DNA of 48,810 nt, taken from positions 1 to 48,810 of the forward strand of contig CALFIY010000060.1 in NCBI GenBank assembly GCA_937877595.1. The letters are read 5' to 3'. This document shows positions 1-8,323 of this stretch, piece after piece; position 1 is the first letter of the stretch; the number at the start of each line of letters is the position of its first letter. Origin of the DNA: an uncultured Prevotella sp. Lineage in GTDB: Bacteria > Bacteroidota > Bacteroidia > Bacteroidales > Bacteroidaceae. The position numbers and the translations under genes are program-made. The notes under the pieces were generated by a model that was given only the letters and a program-made list of their open reading frames with translations, was not told the origin of the DNA and ran no database searches.

Positions 1-73
1 GTCATGCCGTTTATCTGCAAATAGATGTGTCTGGCAGACATAATAAATATCTTTGCCTTAGCAACTAACCGCC
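1..73 (+). promoter_or_regulatory. Upstream region of the LacI-type gene with a -7 box
   Basis: Non-coding lead-in. TATCTTTG at 48-55 matches the Bacteroidetes -7 consensus TAnnTTTG and lies 18 bases before the ATG at 74. No TTTG is seen at the usual 19-base spacing, so the -33 element is weak or absent. No ORF on either strand looks genuine here; a divergent gene may lie outside the window. Confidence 0.5.
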
Positions 74-1099
74 ATGAATGAAACTACGCCTATAACAATG
101 AAAGACATTGCCGAAGCTCTTGGTGTTTCGGTAGCAACAGTTTCACGAGCCCTTAAAGATAGCCCGCGCATCAGTGCAGAGCGTAGGGAAATTATAAAAA
201 AGTACGCACGCGAACACAATTTCTTTCCCAATTTCATAGCAGAGTCGCTCCGCAAGAGCAGGGTTCAGCCTATGAAAATAATCGGTGTCATCATTCCGCA
301 GTTCACCCACTACTACTTCTCAACCATCCTCTCGGGCATCGAAGAGGAAGCCTCGTCACGCGGCTACCGCCTGCTGGTGGCTCAGAGCAACGAGAGCTAC
401 GAGCGCGAAGTGGCCATCTGCCAGTCGTTCTACGAGAACAAGGTCTGCGGCATCATCGTGTCGCAGGCTAAGGACACCGTGCGCTACGACCACTTCCAGA
501 AGCTTCTCGGCCTGGGCATCCCCCTGGTGTTCTACGACCGCATCTGCACGGGCGTGAATGCCAGCCGCGTCGTGGTCGACGATTACATGGGAGCCTTCAA
601 CGCCGTGACTCACCTCATCGAGACGGGCTGTCGCCGCATTGCCTATTTCGGCTCGCAGATGAACCTGGAAATATCGAAGAACCGCTTCAACGGCTATAAG
701 GATGCGCTGCTGAAGCATGGTATAAAATATGACAGCGAACTGACGCGCTTCTGCGACAACCGCGCAGATGCCGAGGCCGTCACCCCCGAACTGCTCACTT
801 CCGACAACAGGCCCGACGGCTTCTTTGCCATCAACGACGACACGGCCATAGGCATTATGTACACCGCCAAGAGAATGGGGCTGCGAGTGCCCGACGACGT
901 TTCGGTGTGCGGATTTACCAATGGCTATCGTGCCATAGCCTGCGACCCGATGCTCACCACTGTAGAGCAGCGCGGCCGCCAAGTTGGCGAAGAGGCAGCC
1001 AATATTCTCATTGCCCACGTCGAAGGCACCATTCCCAAAGAGCACACTGAGCGCCGCATCGTCCGCACCCGCCTCGTCATCCGCGGCACCACGCGATAA
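74..1099 (+). CDS. LacI/GalR-family transcriptional regulator
   Basis: DNA-binding repressor or activator of 341 aa, the usual family length. Residues about 8-60 form the LacI helix-turn-helix and hinge (MKDIAEALGVSVATVSRAL, then a hinge with NFFPNFIAESLR). Residues about 70-335 are a periplasmic-binding-protein-like effector domain with the typical IIGVIIPQF start. The start follows a -7 box by 18 bases. The next gene, on the same strand 178 bases downstream, is a sugar transporter of the GPH/SLC45 type, so the likely inducer is a disaccharide or maltodextrin and the transporter a likely target. Family assignment is firm; effector and targets are inference. The catabolic enzymes usually linked to such a pair are not in the window. 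Confidence 0.93.
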   Translation: MNETTPITMKDIAEALGVSVATVSRALKDSPRISAERREIIKKYAREHNFFPNFIAESLRKSRVQPMKIIGVIIPQFTHYYFSTILSGIEEEASSRGYRLLVAQSNESYEREVAICQSFYENKVCGIIVSQAKDTVRYDHFQKLLGLGIPLVFYDRICTGVNASRVVVDDYMGAFNAVTHLIETGCRRIAYFGSQMNLEISKNRFNGYKDALLKHGIKYDSELTRFCDNRADAEAVTPELLTSDNRPDGFFAINDDTAIGIMYTAKRMGLRVPDDVSVCGFTNGYRAIACDPMLTTVEQRGRQVGEEAANILIAHVEGTIPKEHTERRIVRTRLVIRGTTR

Positions 1100-1277
1100 G
1101 GATGTGCAGTGCTCAAAAATAAAATCACGCTTTTTTAAGACGACAACCAAGACAACAGATAACAACAAACAACTATCCATACCAATGATTGATGCGATAC
1201 AATACAATACAAGAAAGTTGTTCTAAGTTGTAAAAGTTGTCGTCAAGATAATAAAAGATAATTGTAAAATAAACGAT

Positions 1278-2585
1278 ATGGAATTGAAAAAGAAGCCCAG
1301 TTTGCCCTTCTGGGGGCTATGGAACCTAAGTTTTGGTTTTTTTGGAGTGCAGATAGCCTATGCACTGCAGTCGGCCAACATTTCACGCATCTTTGCAACG
1401 CTCGGTGCCGACCCTCACGATCTAAGTTATTTCTGGATATTGCCACCGCTGATGGGCATCCTTGTGCAGCCCATCGTGGGAACGCTGTCCGACAAGACGT
1501 GGACGCGCTTCGGCCGCCGCATCCCCTATCTCTTTGTCGGCGCAGCAGTGGCAGTGCTGGTGATGTGCCTGCTGCCCAATTCCGGCTCGTTCGGACTTAC
1601 CGTAGGAGCAGCCCTCATCTTCGGACTCGTGGCACTCATGTTCCTCGATACCAGCATCAACATGGCCATGCAGCCATTCAAGATGCTCGTCGGCGATATG
1701 GTCAACGAGGAACAGAAGACCAAGGCCTACAGCATACAGTCGTTTCTCTGCAATGCAGGCAGCGTGGTGGGCTATGTGTTCCCATATGTCTTCGCCTTTG
1801 TCGGCATCAGCAACGTGGCTGCCAAGGGAGTCATCCCCGACTCTGTCATCTGGTCGTTCTACATCGGCGCAGCCATCCTGATACTTTGCGTCATTTATAC
1901 CACGCTAAAGGTGAAAGAGTGGCCGCCAAAGGAATATGCCGAATACAACGGAAGCAAGGAGAACACAGAAGACACCGGTTCGGCCAACTGGATTATGCTG
2001 CTGAAGAATGCCCCGTCAACCTTCTGGAAGGTTGGGGTCATCCAGTTTTTCTGCTGGGTTGCCTTTATGTACATGTGGACCTATACCGCAGGCACCATTG
2101 CCGATACCGTATGGGGCACCACCGATGTCTCCACAAAGGCTTATCAGGATGCCGGCGACTGGGTGGGCATTCTCTTTGCTGTGCAGGCCATCGGCTCCGT
2201 AGTGTGGGCTGCCGTGCTTACGCAGTTCCGTAATGCCAAGTTCGCCTACGCCCTCAGCCTCGTATTAGGCGGCGCAGGCTTTGCCATGGTACCGTTCATC
2301 CACGACCAGTATGTGCTCTTCGTGCCCTTCCTGCTCATCGGCTGCGCGTGGGCTGCCATGCTCGCCATGCCGTTTGCGCTGGTCACCAACGCCCTGCAGG
2401 GCTACGGACACATGGGAGCATATCTCGGCCTCTTCAACGGCACCATCTGCGTGCCGCAGATCATTGCTGCAGCACTTGGCGGCACCATCCTCACGCTGGT
2501 AGGCTCGGCCCAGAGCACCATGATGCTCGTAGCAGGCGTCAGCCTGTTTATAGGCGCTGCCTGCGTCGCCGTGCTACGCAAGTGA
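1278..2585 (+). CDS. MFS (GPH/SLC45-like) sugar transporter
   Basis: Inner-membrane transporter of 435 aa, with about 12 hydrophobic segments. The N-terminal half has the sequence SDKTWTRFGRRIPYLF at about residues 72-87, the loop 2-3 signature of the MFS/GPH and SLC45 sucrose/maltose-type carriers. The LWNLSFGFFGVQIAYALQ start is also typical of bacterial alpha-glucoside carriers in Bacteroidetes. It probably brings in a disaccharide or maltodextrin with protons. It follows the LacI-type regulator on the same strand after 178 bases; that gap shows no clear TAnnTTTG promoter and has only short A/C-rich direct repeats, for example around 1198-1212. Family is confident; substrate is inference. 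Confidence 0.9.
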   Translation: MELKKKPSLPFWGLWNLSFGFFGVQIAYALQSANISRIFATLGADPHDLSYFWILPPLMGILVQPIVGTLSDKTWTRFGRRIPYLFVGAAVAVLVMCLLPNSGSFGLTVGAALIFGLVALMFLDTSINMAMQPFKMLVGDMVNEEQKTKAYSIQSFLCNAGSVVGYVFPYVFAFVGISNVAAKGVIPDSVIWSFYIGAAILILCVIYTTLKVKEWPPKEYAEYNGSKENTEDTGSANWIMLLKNAPSTFWKVGVIQFFCWVAFMYMWTYTAGTIADTVWGTTDVSTKAYQDAGDWVGILFAVQAIGSVVWAAVLTQFRNAKFAYALSLVLGGAGFAMVPFIHDQYVLFVPFLLIGCAWAAMLAMPFALVTNALQGYGHMGAYLGLFNGTICVPQIIAAALGGTILTLVGSAQSTMMLVAGVSLFIGAACVAVLRK

Positions 2586-2622
2586 GGCTCTGAATACTCG
2601 CTCTGTAGGCAGTAACTATAAT

Positions 2623-2684
2623 GTCTCGGCATAAAAAATAAAACCAGTTTATTTTGTTCTGCTCTCGACTTTTCGTAACTTTGC
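2623..2684 (+). promoter_or_regulatory. Promoter cassette, copy 1 (repeated at 26126)
   Basis: A 62-base block nearly identical to 26126-26186. It holds a perfect 8-bp inverted repeat AAAATAAA/TTTATTTT (2635-2642 and 2648-2655, loop ACCAG), then TTTG at 2653-2656, exactly 19 bases, and TAACTTTG at 2676-2683. That is the full Bacteroidetes housekeeping promoter. The palindrome may end the upstream transporter transcript while the promoter starts the phosphatase genes. The ATG of the next gene is only 8 bases past the -7 box. Confidence 0.8.
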
Positions 2685-2691
2685 CGATGTT

Positions 2692-3993
2692 ATGCCAGAG
2701 TCTTTTGTCAGACGATTTCTGCAGACACTTGTCCTGCTGATGCCATTTGTCGGGATAAGTGGGCAGACGCCGCGCGAAGATATCCGAAAGAATATTCGCT
2801 GTTCGGCCAGCAACTACATGGCCTATCCAGGACCTGTGCAGCATAGGCTGACACCACCGCCGTCGGGAAAAAACCCGTTCTACATAAGTCACTATGGCCG
2901 CCACGGCTCTCGCCATCACATCAAGAATATCACCTACAACATTCCTTATGACATCCTTTCCGCTGCCGACAGTGCCGGAAAACTTACTCCCCTGGGCCAT
3001 GACGTTCTGCAGCGGCTCATAGCCATTCGTAGCGAGGCAGATAACCGCAATGGCGAACTGACATCGCTCGGTGCCCGGCAGCACAGAGAGATAGCCCGTC
3101 GCATGATGCAGCGTTTTCCGGAAGTGTTTGCCGACAATGCCGTGGTAGACGCCAAGAGTACGACAGTGCTACGCTGTCTGCTCTCCATGGAAAATGCACT
3201 GCTCGAGATAAAGGCAGTCAATCCTAAGTTGCGCATATACCATGACGCTTCCTATCACGACATGTACTACATGAACCAGCAGGACAAGAAACTCATAGCG
3301 CAGAAGATGGACTCGGCAACGCAGGCCCGGTATGACGAATACGCACAGAAGCGCGAGATTAACAGTCGTCTCGTCAGCGAACTCTTCAGCGACACCGCCT
3401 ATGCAAGGCAAAATGTCGATGCTGGAAAACTGAATTACTATCTTTTTAAGGTTGCAAGCAATGTGCAGAGCATGGATTTGCGACGCAAAATCACGCTCTA
3501 CGATATTTTCAACACAGAAGAGGCTTATCGCAACTGGCAGAAGGAAAATGCGTGGTGGTATATCGCCTATGGAGGCTCAACAATCAATGGCGGGAAACAG
3601 CCTTTCACGCAGCGCAATCTGCTTCGCCGCATCATTGCCGACGCCGACAGTTGTATTGCACTGGAATATCCCTGTGCACAACTGCGTTATGGCCATGAAA
3701 CAATGGTTATGCCGCTCGTCTGCCTGATGGATATCAACGGCTATGGCATTGCAACGGACGACCTTGAGTCGCTGGAGCAACGCGGATGGGTCAACTACAA
3801 GATTTTCCCCATGGCGGCAAACATCCAGATGGTATTCTACAGGCGCGATCCTGCCGATACCGATGTGCTCTTCAAGATTTTGCTCAATGAAAATGAAGCC
3901 ACTCTTCCGCTCCCGAGCGATATGGCGCCATATTATAAGTGGAGCGATTTCCGCAGTTACTTCCTAAGAAAACTCGACTCGTATGAAGAATAG
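2692..3993 (+). CDS. Secreted MINPP-type histidine phosphatase (first of tandem pair)
   Basis: Histidine acid phosphatase clade 2 enzyme of 433 aa, like the multiple inositol polyphosphate phosphatase (phytase) family. The catalytic motif YISHYGRHGSR lies at about residues 63-73 (RHGxR, phosphohistidine loop). A second motif GHETMVMPLVCLMDI at about 334-348 matches the HAE/HD proton-donor region but reads HET. The first 25 residues (basic start, hydrophobic core, ending GISGQ) look like a signal peptide, so it acts in the periplasm or at the surface. It overlaps the next, paralogous gene by 11 bases. The likely substrate is phytate or another phosphomonoester; this is inference from the family. 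Confidence 0.85.
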   Translation: MPESFVRRFLQTLVLLMPFVGISGQTPREDIRKNIRCSASNYMAYPGPVQHRLTPPPSGKNPFYISHYGRHGSRHHIKNITYNIPYDILSAADSAGKLTPLGHDVLQRLIAIRSEADNRNGELTSLGARQHREIARRMMQRFPEVFADNAVVDAKSTTVLRCLLSMENALLEIKAVNPKLRIYHDASYHDMYYMNQQDKKLIAQKMDSATQARYDEYAQKREINSRLVSELFSDTAYARQNVDAGKLNYYLFKVASNVQSMDLRRKITLYDIFNTEEAYRNWQKENAWWYIAYGGSTINGGKQPFTQRNLLRRIIADADSCIALEYPCAQLRYGHETMVMPLVCLMDINGYGIATDDLESLEQRGWVNYKIFPMAANIQMVFYRRDPADTDVLFKILLNENEATLPLPSDMAPYYKWSDFRSYFLRKLDSYEE

Positions 3994-5317
3994 GCTACTG
4001 CATATTGCGCTCATCGCGGCTCTTGCTCTGACAGGCATGGCAGGCAACGCCATGGCTCAGCACGCATTCGAGCATATCAGCCTGAACCGCAACTTCTCAG
4101 CGAGCAACTACTGCATATATCCCGACTCTACTCTCATGCCGCTCACTCCGCCACCAGCAGGCAAGCGCCCGTTCTATATCAGCCACTACGGCCGTCACGG
4201 CTCGCGTTATCTCAATTCGCGCAAAGGATACGACATTCCCTACAAAATTCTACACACGGCTGACAGTCTTGGAAAACTTACTGCCATAGGCCGCCAGGTC
4301 TTGGAGCAGTTGGAGAACATCATCAACGACTCTGAAGGGCGCTGGGGCGATCTCAGCGAACTCGGAAAGCAGCAGCATCGTGGCATAGCACGACGGATGA
4401 TGATGCGATTCCCCGATGTTTTCAATGGCAAGGCAAACATTGACGCAAAGAGCACTACCGTAAATCGCTGCATTCTCTCAATGGGTTCGGCCCTTCAAGG
4501 AATGCTCGCGCTCAATCCGAAATTGCAAATACGCATCGACGCATCGCGCCGAACCATGTACTATATGAATCATCAGGACAGACTTTTGCGCGATAGCATG
4601 ATGACACACAGGGCAAAGCAAGCCTACGATGCATATAGTGCGCTGCGTGAGCACAACCCACGTCTGATGTCGCTCATCTTCAACGATACGACATATCTAC
4701 GCGAAAAAGTCGATGACGTTTGGCTCAATTACTACCTGCTAAAAACGGCTCTGATACAACAGAACACAAGGATGAGCCACATGACGAGCCTGATAGAGAT
4801 GTTCACTTACGAGGAAATCCATCAGTTTTGGCAGAAAGAGAATGCCTGGTGGTACATTATGTATGGTCCGTCACTTCTTAACGGAGGAACGCAGCCCTAT
4901 ACGCAGCGCTATCTGCTGCGCCAGATTATCAGCGATGCCGACAGTTGCATATGGCAGAAGCACCCGGGAGTTCAATTACGCTTCGGCCATGAGACAGTAG
5001 TGCTTCCGCTGGCGTGTCTGATGGATATAAATGGATTTGGATACCAGACGCTCAGTCTGGATGAACTTGAAGAGCGTGGCTGGTGGGCTTGTCTTGTTTT
5101 TCCGATGGCAAGCAACATCCAGTTTGTGTTCTATCGTGAAAGTCCGCTCGACGATGACGTTCTCGTAAAGGTGCTTCTCAATGAAAACGAGGCTACTCTC
5201 CCGATCGCTACCGATATTGCGCCATACTATCACTGGAGCGACGTGCGGCAATACTATCTTAGAAAACTTGATGACTACGAGCGTCAGCGAAACGCTACGG
5301 CTCTTCTTCGCGAGTAA
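3983..5317 (+). CDS. Secreted MINPP-type histidine phosphatase (second of tandem pair)
   Basis: Paralogue of the preceding gene (444 aa, collinear along its whole length). It shares the catalytic YISHYGRHGSRYL loop at about residues 66-78 and the GHETVVLPLACLMDI motif at about 336-350. A clear signal peptide ends near AMAQ (residue 26). Its start lies inside the end of the first copy (11-base overlap), so the two are translated from one message. The 3' end overlaps the convergent AI-2E-type gene by 23 bases. Two adjacent phytase-like enzymes may divide inositol phosphate positions or substrates, or act as a heterodimer; the sequence cannot decide this. Confidence 0.85.
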   Translation: MKNRLLHIALIAALALTGMAGNAMAQHAFEHISLNRNFSASNYCIYPDSTLMPLTPPPAGKRPFYISHYGRHGSRYLNSRKGYDIPYKILHTADSLGKLTAIGRQVLEQLENIINDSEGRWGDLSELGKQQHRGIARRMMMRFPDVFNGKANIDAKSTTVNRCILSMGSALQGMLALNPKLQIRIDASRRTMYYMNHQDRLLRDSMMTHRAKQAYDAYSALREHNPRLMSLIFNDTTYLREKVDDVWLNYYLLKTALIQQNTRMSHMTSLIEMFTYEEIHQFWQKENAWWYIMYGPSLLNGGTQPYTQRYLLRQIISDADSCIWQKHPGVQLRFGHETVVLPLACLMDINGFGYQTLSLDELEERGWWACLVFPMASNIQFVFYRESPLDDDVLVKVLLNENEATLPIATDIAPYYHWSDVRQYYLRKLDDYERQRNATALLRE

Positions 5318-6374
5318 TGTAGCGTTGCCAGTAGACCATGATTATCGTGGTGAGCGGCAACGCAATGATGAGCCCTATAAAGCCAAGCAGCGCGCCCCAT
5401 ACTGACAGCGAGAGCAGCAGTATGGCCGGGTTCATGTTCATAGCCTTTCCCATCACTCGCGGCGTGACAATCATGTCGATTATCACCTGTACTACGGCAA
5501 ACACAATCAATGCCGACAAGAGAATCATCCAGAAATTCTGTCCCGTGTCGGCTGATTTCATCAGGGCAAGCAACACTGTCGGCACCAGCGCTACGGTGTG
5601 CAGATAAGGCACAAGGTCCATGATGCCTATCAGTATGCCCAGTCCGATGGCCATAGGGAAGCCGATGATGGTAAACCCTATGCAGAAAAGTATGCCCATG
5701 ATGAGCGCCACGAGTCCCTGTCCGCGCATGTAGTTATTCAATGCCTGCTCCACGTCGGCTGCAAGCCCTTGCCAGAAAGGACGCACGCGCTTTGGAAATA
5801 TCCTTATCCAGTTTTCCGTAAGGTATTCGTAGTCCATGAGAATGAAGAACATGTAGAGCAGCGTGATAAACGAGGCCACGATGCTTATCACTATGCTTGC
5901 CGTTTGGCCCAGCACGCTGAACAGTTGCGGCATGGTAGACTTCAGCAAGTCGGTGAAGTCGCTGCTATGCAAGAAATTGCTTATCTCCTTCTGGTTTTCC
6001 TGCACCCACTGTTGTATTACGGCCGATACGCTATGTATATTCTCATCGTGCTGTAAGAAATGGGTTGTCAGTTCACCGAATCGCTCCATCTGCTCTACCA
6101 GGGGAGGGATGATTAGCCACACGATGAGCGCAATCACTGCCACTACGGCCGTCATGGTGACAATGATGCTCAGCGCACGACTGCGGAAATGGAGCCTGTG
6201 CTGTATAAACTTGACGCTGGGGTAGAGCAGATATGCCAGCAGCCATCCGACAAAGAAGGGGAGCAAAACGCCGCTAAGATAATTGAGCAGCAGCAAGACG
6301 CCTATAGCCACGACTGCATAGAGCGCCCAGCGTATAAACATGTCGAATGTGATAGGGCTTGGAGGCTTTTCCAT
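5295..6374 (-). CDS. AI-2E/PerM-family permease
   Basis: Inner-membrane protein of 359 aa of the AI-2E transporter (PerM/YdiK) family. It has hydrophobic segments near the N-terminus (ALYAVVAIGVLLLLNYLSGV), a central soluble stretch of about residues 90-140, and several C-terminal membrane segments with the family-like GFPMAIGLGILIGIMDLVPY and a GLIIALPLTTII ending. The ATG at 6374 is preferred over an in-frame start at 6440, which would run into tdk; the chosen start lies 13 bases after the tdk stop, suggesting one transcript. Members export or pass small molecules, but substrates are mostly unproven. The 3' end overlaps the convergent phosphatase gene. Confidence 0.87.
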   Translation of the reverse strand: MEKPPSPITFDMFIRWALYAVVAIGVLLLLNYLSGVLLPFFVGWLLAYLLYPSVKFIQHRLHFRSRALSIIVTMTAVVAVIALIVWLIIPPLVEQMERFGELTTHFLQHDENIHSVSAVIQQWVQENQKEISNFLHSSDFTDLLKSTMPQLFSVLGQTASIVISIVASFITLLYMFFILMDYEYLTENWIRIFPKRVRPFWQGLAADVEQALNNYMRGQGLVALIMGILFCIGFTIIGFPMAIGLGILIGIMDLVPYLHTVALVPTVLLALMKSADTGQNFWMILLSALIVFAVVQVIIDMIVTPRVMGKAMNMNPAILLLSLSVWGALLGFIGLIIALPLTTIIMVYWQRYITREEEP

Positions 6375-6387
6375 GATAATTCTGCGT

Positions 6388-6990
6388 TCACTTATCTTGT
6401 GCCACACTGCGCTGGTAACACTCACGGCAGAGCGGCTCATATTCCTGTGTCTCGCCGAGCAGCACGCGGCGGTCGTTCTCCACGGTGCGATGGCTAAGAT
6501 AGGCCAGCCGTCCGCATTTTACGCAAATGGCATGCACTTTTGTGACATCGTCGGCAACGGCGCAAAGTGCGGGCATGGGGCCAAAGGGAATGCCACGGTA
6601 GTCCATGTCGAGGCCAGCCACTATCACACGAACGCCACGGTCGGCCAGGGTGTTGCAGACATCTACAATGCCATCGTCGAAAAACTGTGCCTCGTCAATA
6701 CCAACTACATCGGTATCGCCACAGAGCAGCAGAATAGAGGCAGAAGAGTCGATGGGAGTAGAGGGTATCGACTTGTGGTCGTGGCTCACCACTTCCTCGT
6801 CGCTGTAGCGCGTGTCAATGGTGGGCTTGAATATCTCAACCTTCTGTTTGGCAAACTGCGCGCGACGCATACGGCGTATCAATTCCTCTGTCTTGCCTGA
6901 GAACATGGAACCGCACACCACTTCAATTCTTCCAGGGCGGTGTGCCTCGCCTGTGGCCGGATAGGTTATCATGTCGGCAAAATTAGCCAT
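6388..6990 (-). CDS. tdk: Thymidine kinase (type II)
   Basis: Cytosolic thymidine kinase of 200 aa, phosphorylating thymidine to dTMP in salvage. Visible motifs are the P-loop GSMFSGKT (about residues 27-34), the Walker-B-like VVGIDEAQFF (about 95-104) and the lasso/zinc cysteines CVKCGRL and CREC towards the C-terminus. The length is normal for type II enzymes. It is the first gene of a likely two-gene transcript with the AI-2E-type permease. The 58 bases to divergent dacB must hold both promoters; only the dacB one is clear, and the tdk one may be the imperfect TAGTGTTTG about 9 bases before its ATG. Confidence 0.96.
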   Translation of the reverse strand: MANFADMITYPATGEAHRPGRIEVVCGSMFSGKTEELIRRMRRAQFAKQKVEIFKPTIDTRYSDEEVVSHDHKSIPSTPIDSSASILLLCGDTDVVGIDEAQFFDDGIVDVCNTLADRGVRVIVAGLDMDYRGIPFGPMPALCAVADDVTKVHAICVKCGRLAYLSHRTVENDRRVLLGETQEYEPLCRECYQRSVAQDK

Positions 6991-7030
6991 TTTTTTTCAA
7001 ACACTATAATTATTAACATAAAAAAAACAC

Positions 7031-7038
7031 TAACTTTG
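7031..7038 (+). promoter_or_regulatory. -7 box of dacB
   Basis: TAACTTTG matches TAnnTTTG and lies 10 bases before the dacB ATG at 7049. The predicted transcript would start only a few bases before the start codon, so it may be close to leaderless. Confidence 0.6.
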
Positions 7039-7048
7039 CACGCATATT

Positions 7049-8323
7049 ATGCATAGAAGATTACACCTTATTATATTAATAGGATTATTGGCAGCAGTCT
7101 GCCGTCTTCCGGCACAGCCCACCGCCGTTGACAATCGTCAGGAAGACACCATGCGTGTGCTGCCATGGCCCGAAAACGTTCAGGTGCTGCTTGATTCGCT
7201 CTGCGCGCTTCCTTTGCTTCAGACTTCCACGGCTGGTCTGATGGTCTACGACCTTACTGCCGACTCTGTGCTCTTCAGTTATAATGCTCAGCAGACGCTG
7301 CGGCCTGCTTCCACCATGAAACTCTTCACTGCCGTGACGGCGCTTGACCGCCTGGGCGGTAACTACAAGTTCCGTACGCAGTTGTACCATACGGGAGTAG
7401 TGTGCGATACGGTGCTGTTTGGAGATTTGCGTGTCGTGGGAGGCTTTGACCCACGCCTTGATACCGACGACCTGATCGCCATGGCTGAAAGCGTGAAGCA
7501 GATGGGCGTGAACACCATCTGTGGCAACATTGTCACCGATCTTACGATGAAGGAAGACAAACCCTATGGCGAGGGATGGTGCTGGGACGACGACAATCCC
7601 GTTCTTTCGCCGCTTACCGTGGGACGCGACACGGCATTTGCTGCACGCTTCGCCCAGCGCCTCAATGATGCCGGCATTATTTTTACAGACACCATCGCTT
7701 CTCCGTTCGGCGAAGAACCTAATCCCCAAACCTCAAACTCCAGACGACAATCCACAACCGTCACCATTCGCACCCACAGCATCGACCAGGTTTTGCAGCG
7801 CATGATGAAGCAGAGCGACAACTTCTATGCCGAGGCCATGTTCTTCCAGATAGCATCCTCTGCGGCAGCGCGTAAACCTGCCCGCGCCCGTGATGCCGCA
7901 ACTGCCATTCGTCAGGTCATTAAAAAGGCTGGTGCCGGTGGCGTGCCGTGCCGCATTGCCGACGGCAGCGGTCTTTCGCTCTACAATTACGTTACGGCCG
8001 AGATGGAGACAATGCTGCTGCGATACGCTTTCCACCACAAGGGAATTTACAGCCACCTTTTGCCGTCACTGCCGATAGCAGGGCGCGACGGCACACTGAA
8101 GAACCGCATGCAAGGCACTGCTGCCGAGAACAACGTGCGTGCCAAGACGGGCACCCTCACTGCTGTATCGTCGCTGGCAGGCTATGCCACTGCCGCCAAT
8201 GGCCACAGGCTCTGTTTTGCCGTGCTCAATCAAGGGGCCCTGGCGGCTCAACAGGCGCGTCAGTTTCAAGATGCCGTCTGTGAAACCATCTGTCGCAACT
8301 ACGAAACACCTTTAACACAATGA
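7049..8323 (+). CDS. dacB: D-alanyl-D-alanine carboxypeptidase/endopeptidase, PBP4 type (S13)
   Basis: Penicillin-binding protein of 424 aa acting on peptidoglycan in the periplasm. A signal peptide occupies about residues 1-23. The three active-site motifs are present: SxxK as ASTMK (about residues 87-91), SxN as SDN (about 257-259), and KTG as AKTGTL (about 361-366). It is somewhat shorter than E. coli PBP4. A low-complexity stretch at about residues 224-234 (PNPQTSNSRRQ), coded by C/A-rich short repeats, sits just before the conserved segment leading to SDN and may be a small insertion. The stop overlaps the ATG of the MscS-type gene by 4 bases, so the two are coupled. Confidence 0.92.
   Translation: MHRRLHLIILIGLLAAVCRLPAQPTAVDNRQEDTMRVLPWPENVQVLLDSLCALPLLQTSTAGLMVYDLTADSVLFSYNAQQTLRPASTMKLFTAVTALDRLGGNYKFRTQLYHTGVVCDTVLFGDLRVVGGFDPRLDTDDLIAMAESVKQMGVNTICGNIVTDLTMKEDKPYGEGWCWDDDNPVLSPLTVGRDTAFAARFAQRLNDAGIIFTDTIASPFGEEPNPQTSNSRRQSTTVTIRTHSIDQVLQRMMKQSDNFYAEAMFFQIASSAAARKPARARDAATAIRQVIKKAGAGGVPCRIADGSGLSLYNYVTAEMETMLLRYAFHHKGIYSHLLPSLPIAGRDGTLKNRMQGTAAENNVRAKTGTLTAVSSLAGYATAANGHRLCFAVLNQGALAAQQARQFQDAVCETICRNYETPLTQ

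Noticed and set aside
356..1207. A 283-codon minus-strand frame over the LacI-type gene
   Set aside because: Antisense shadow of a clear regulator gene with no domain of its own.
7713..7750. Repeat insertion in dacB like that in purL
   Set aside because: The C/A-rich stretch shows only a weak 7-base periodicity, so it was noted in the gene entry and not called a repeat.
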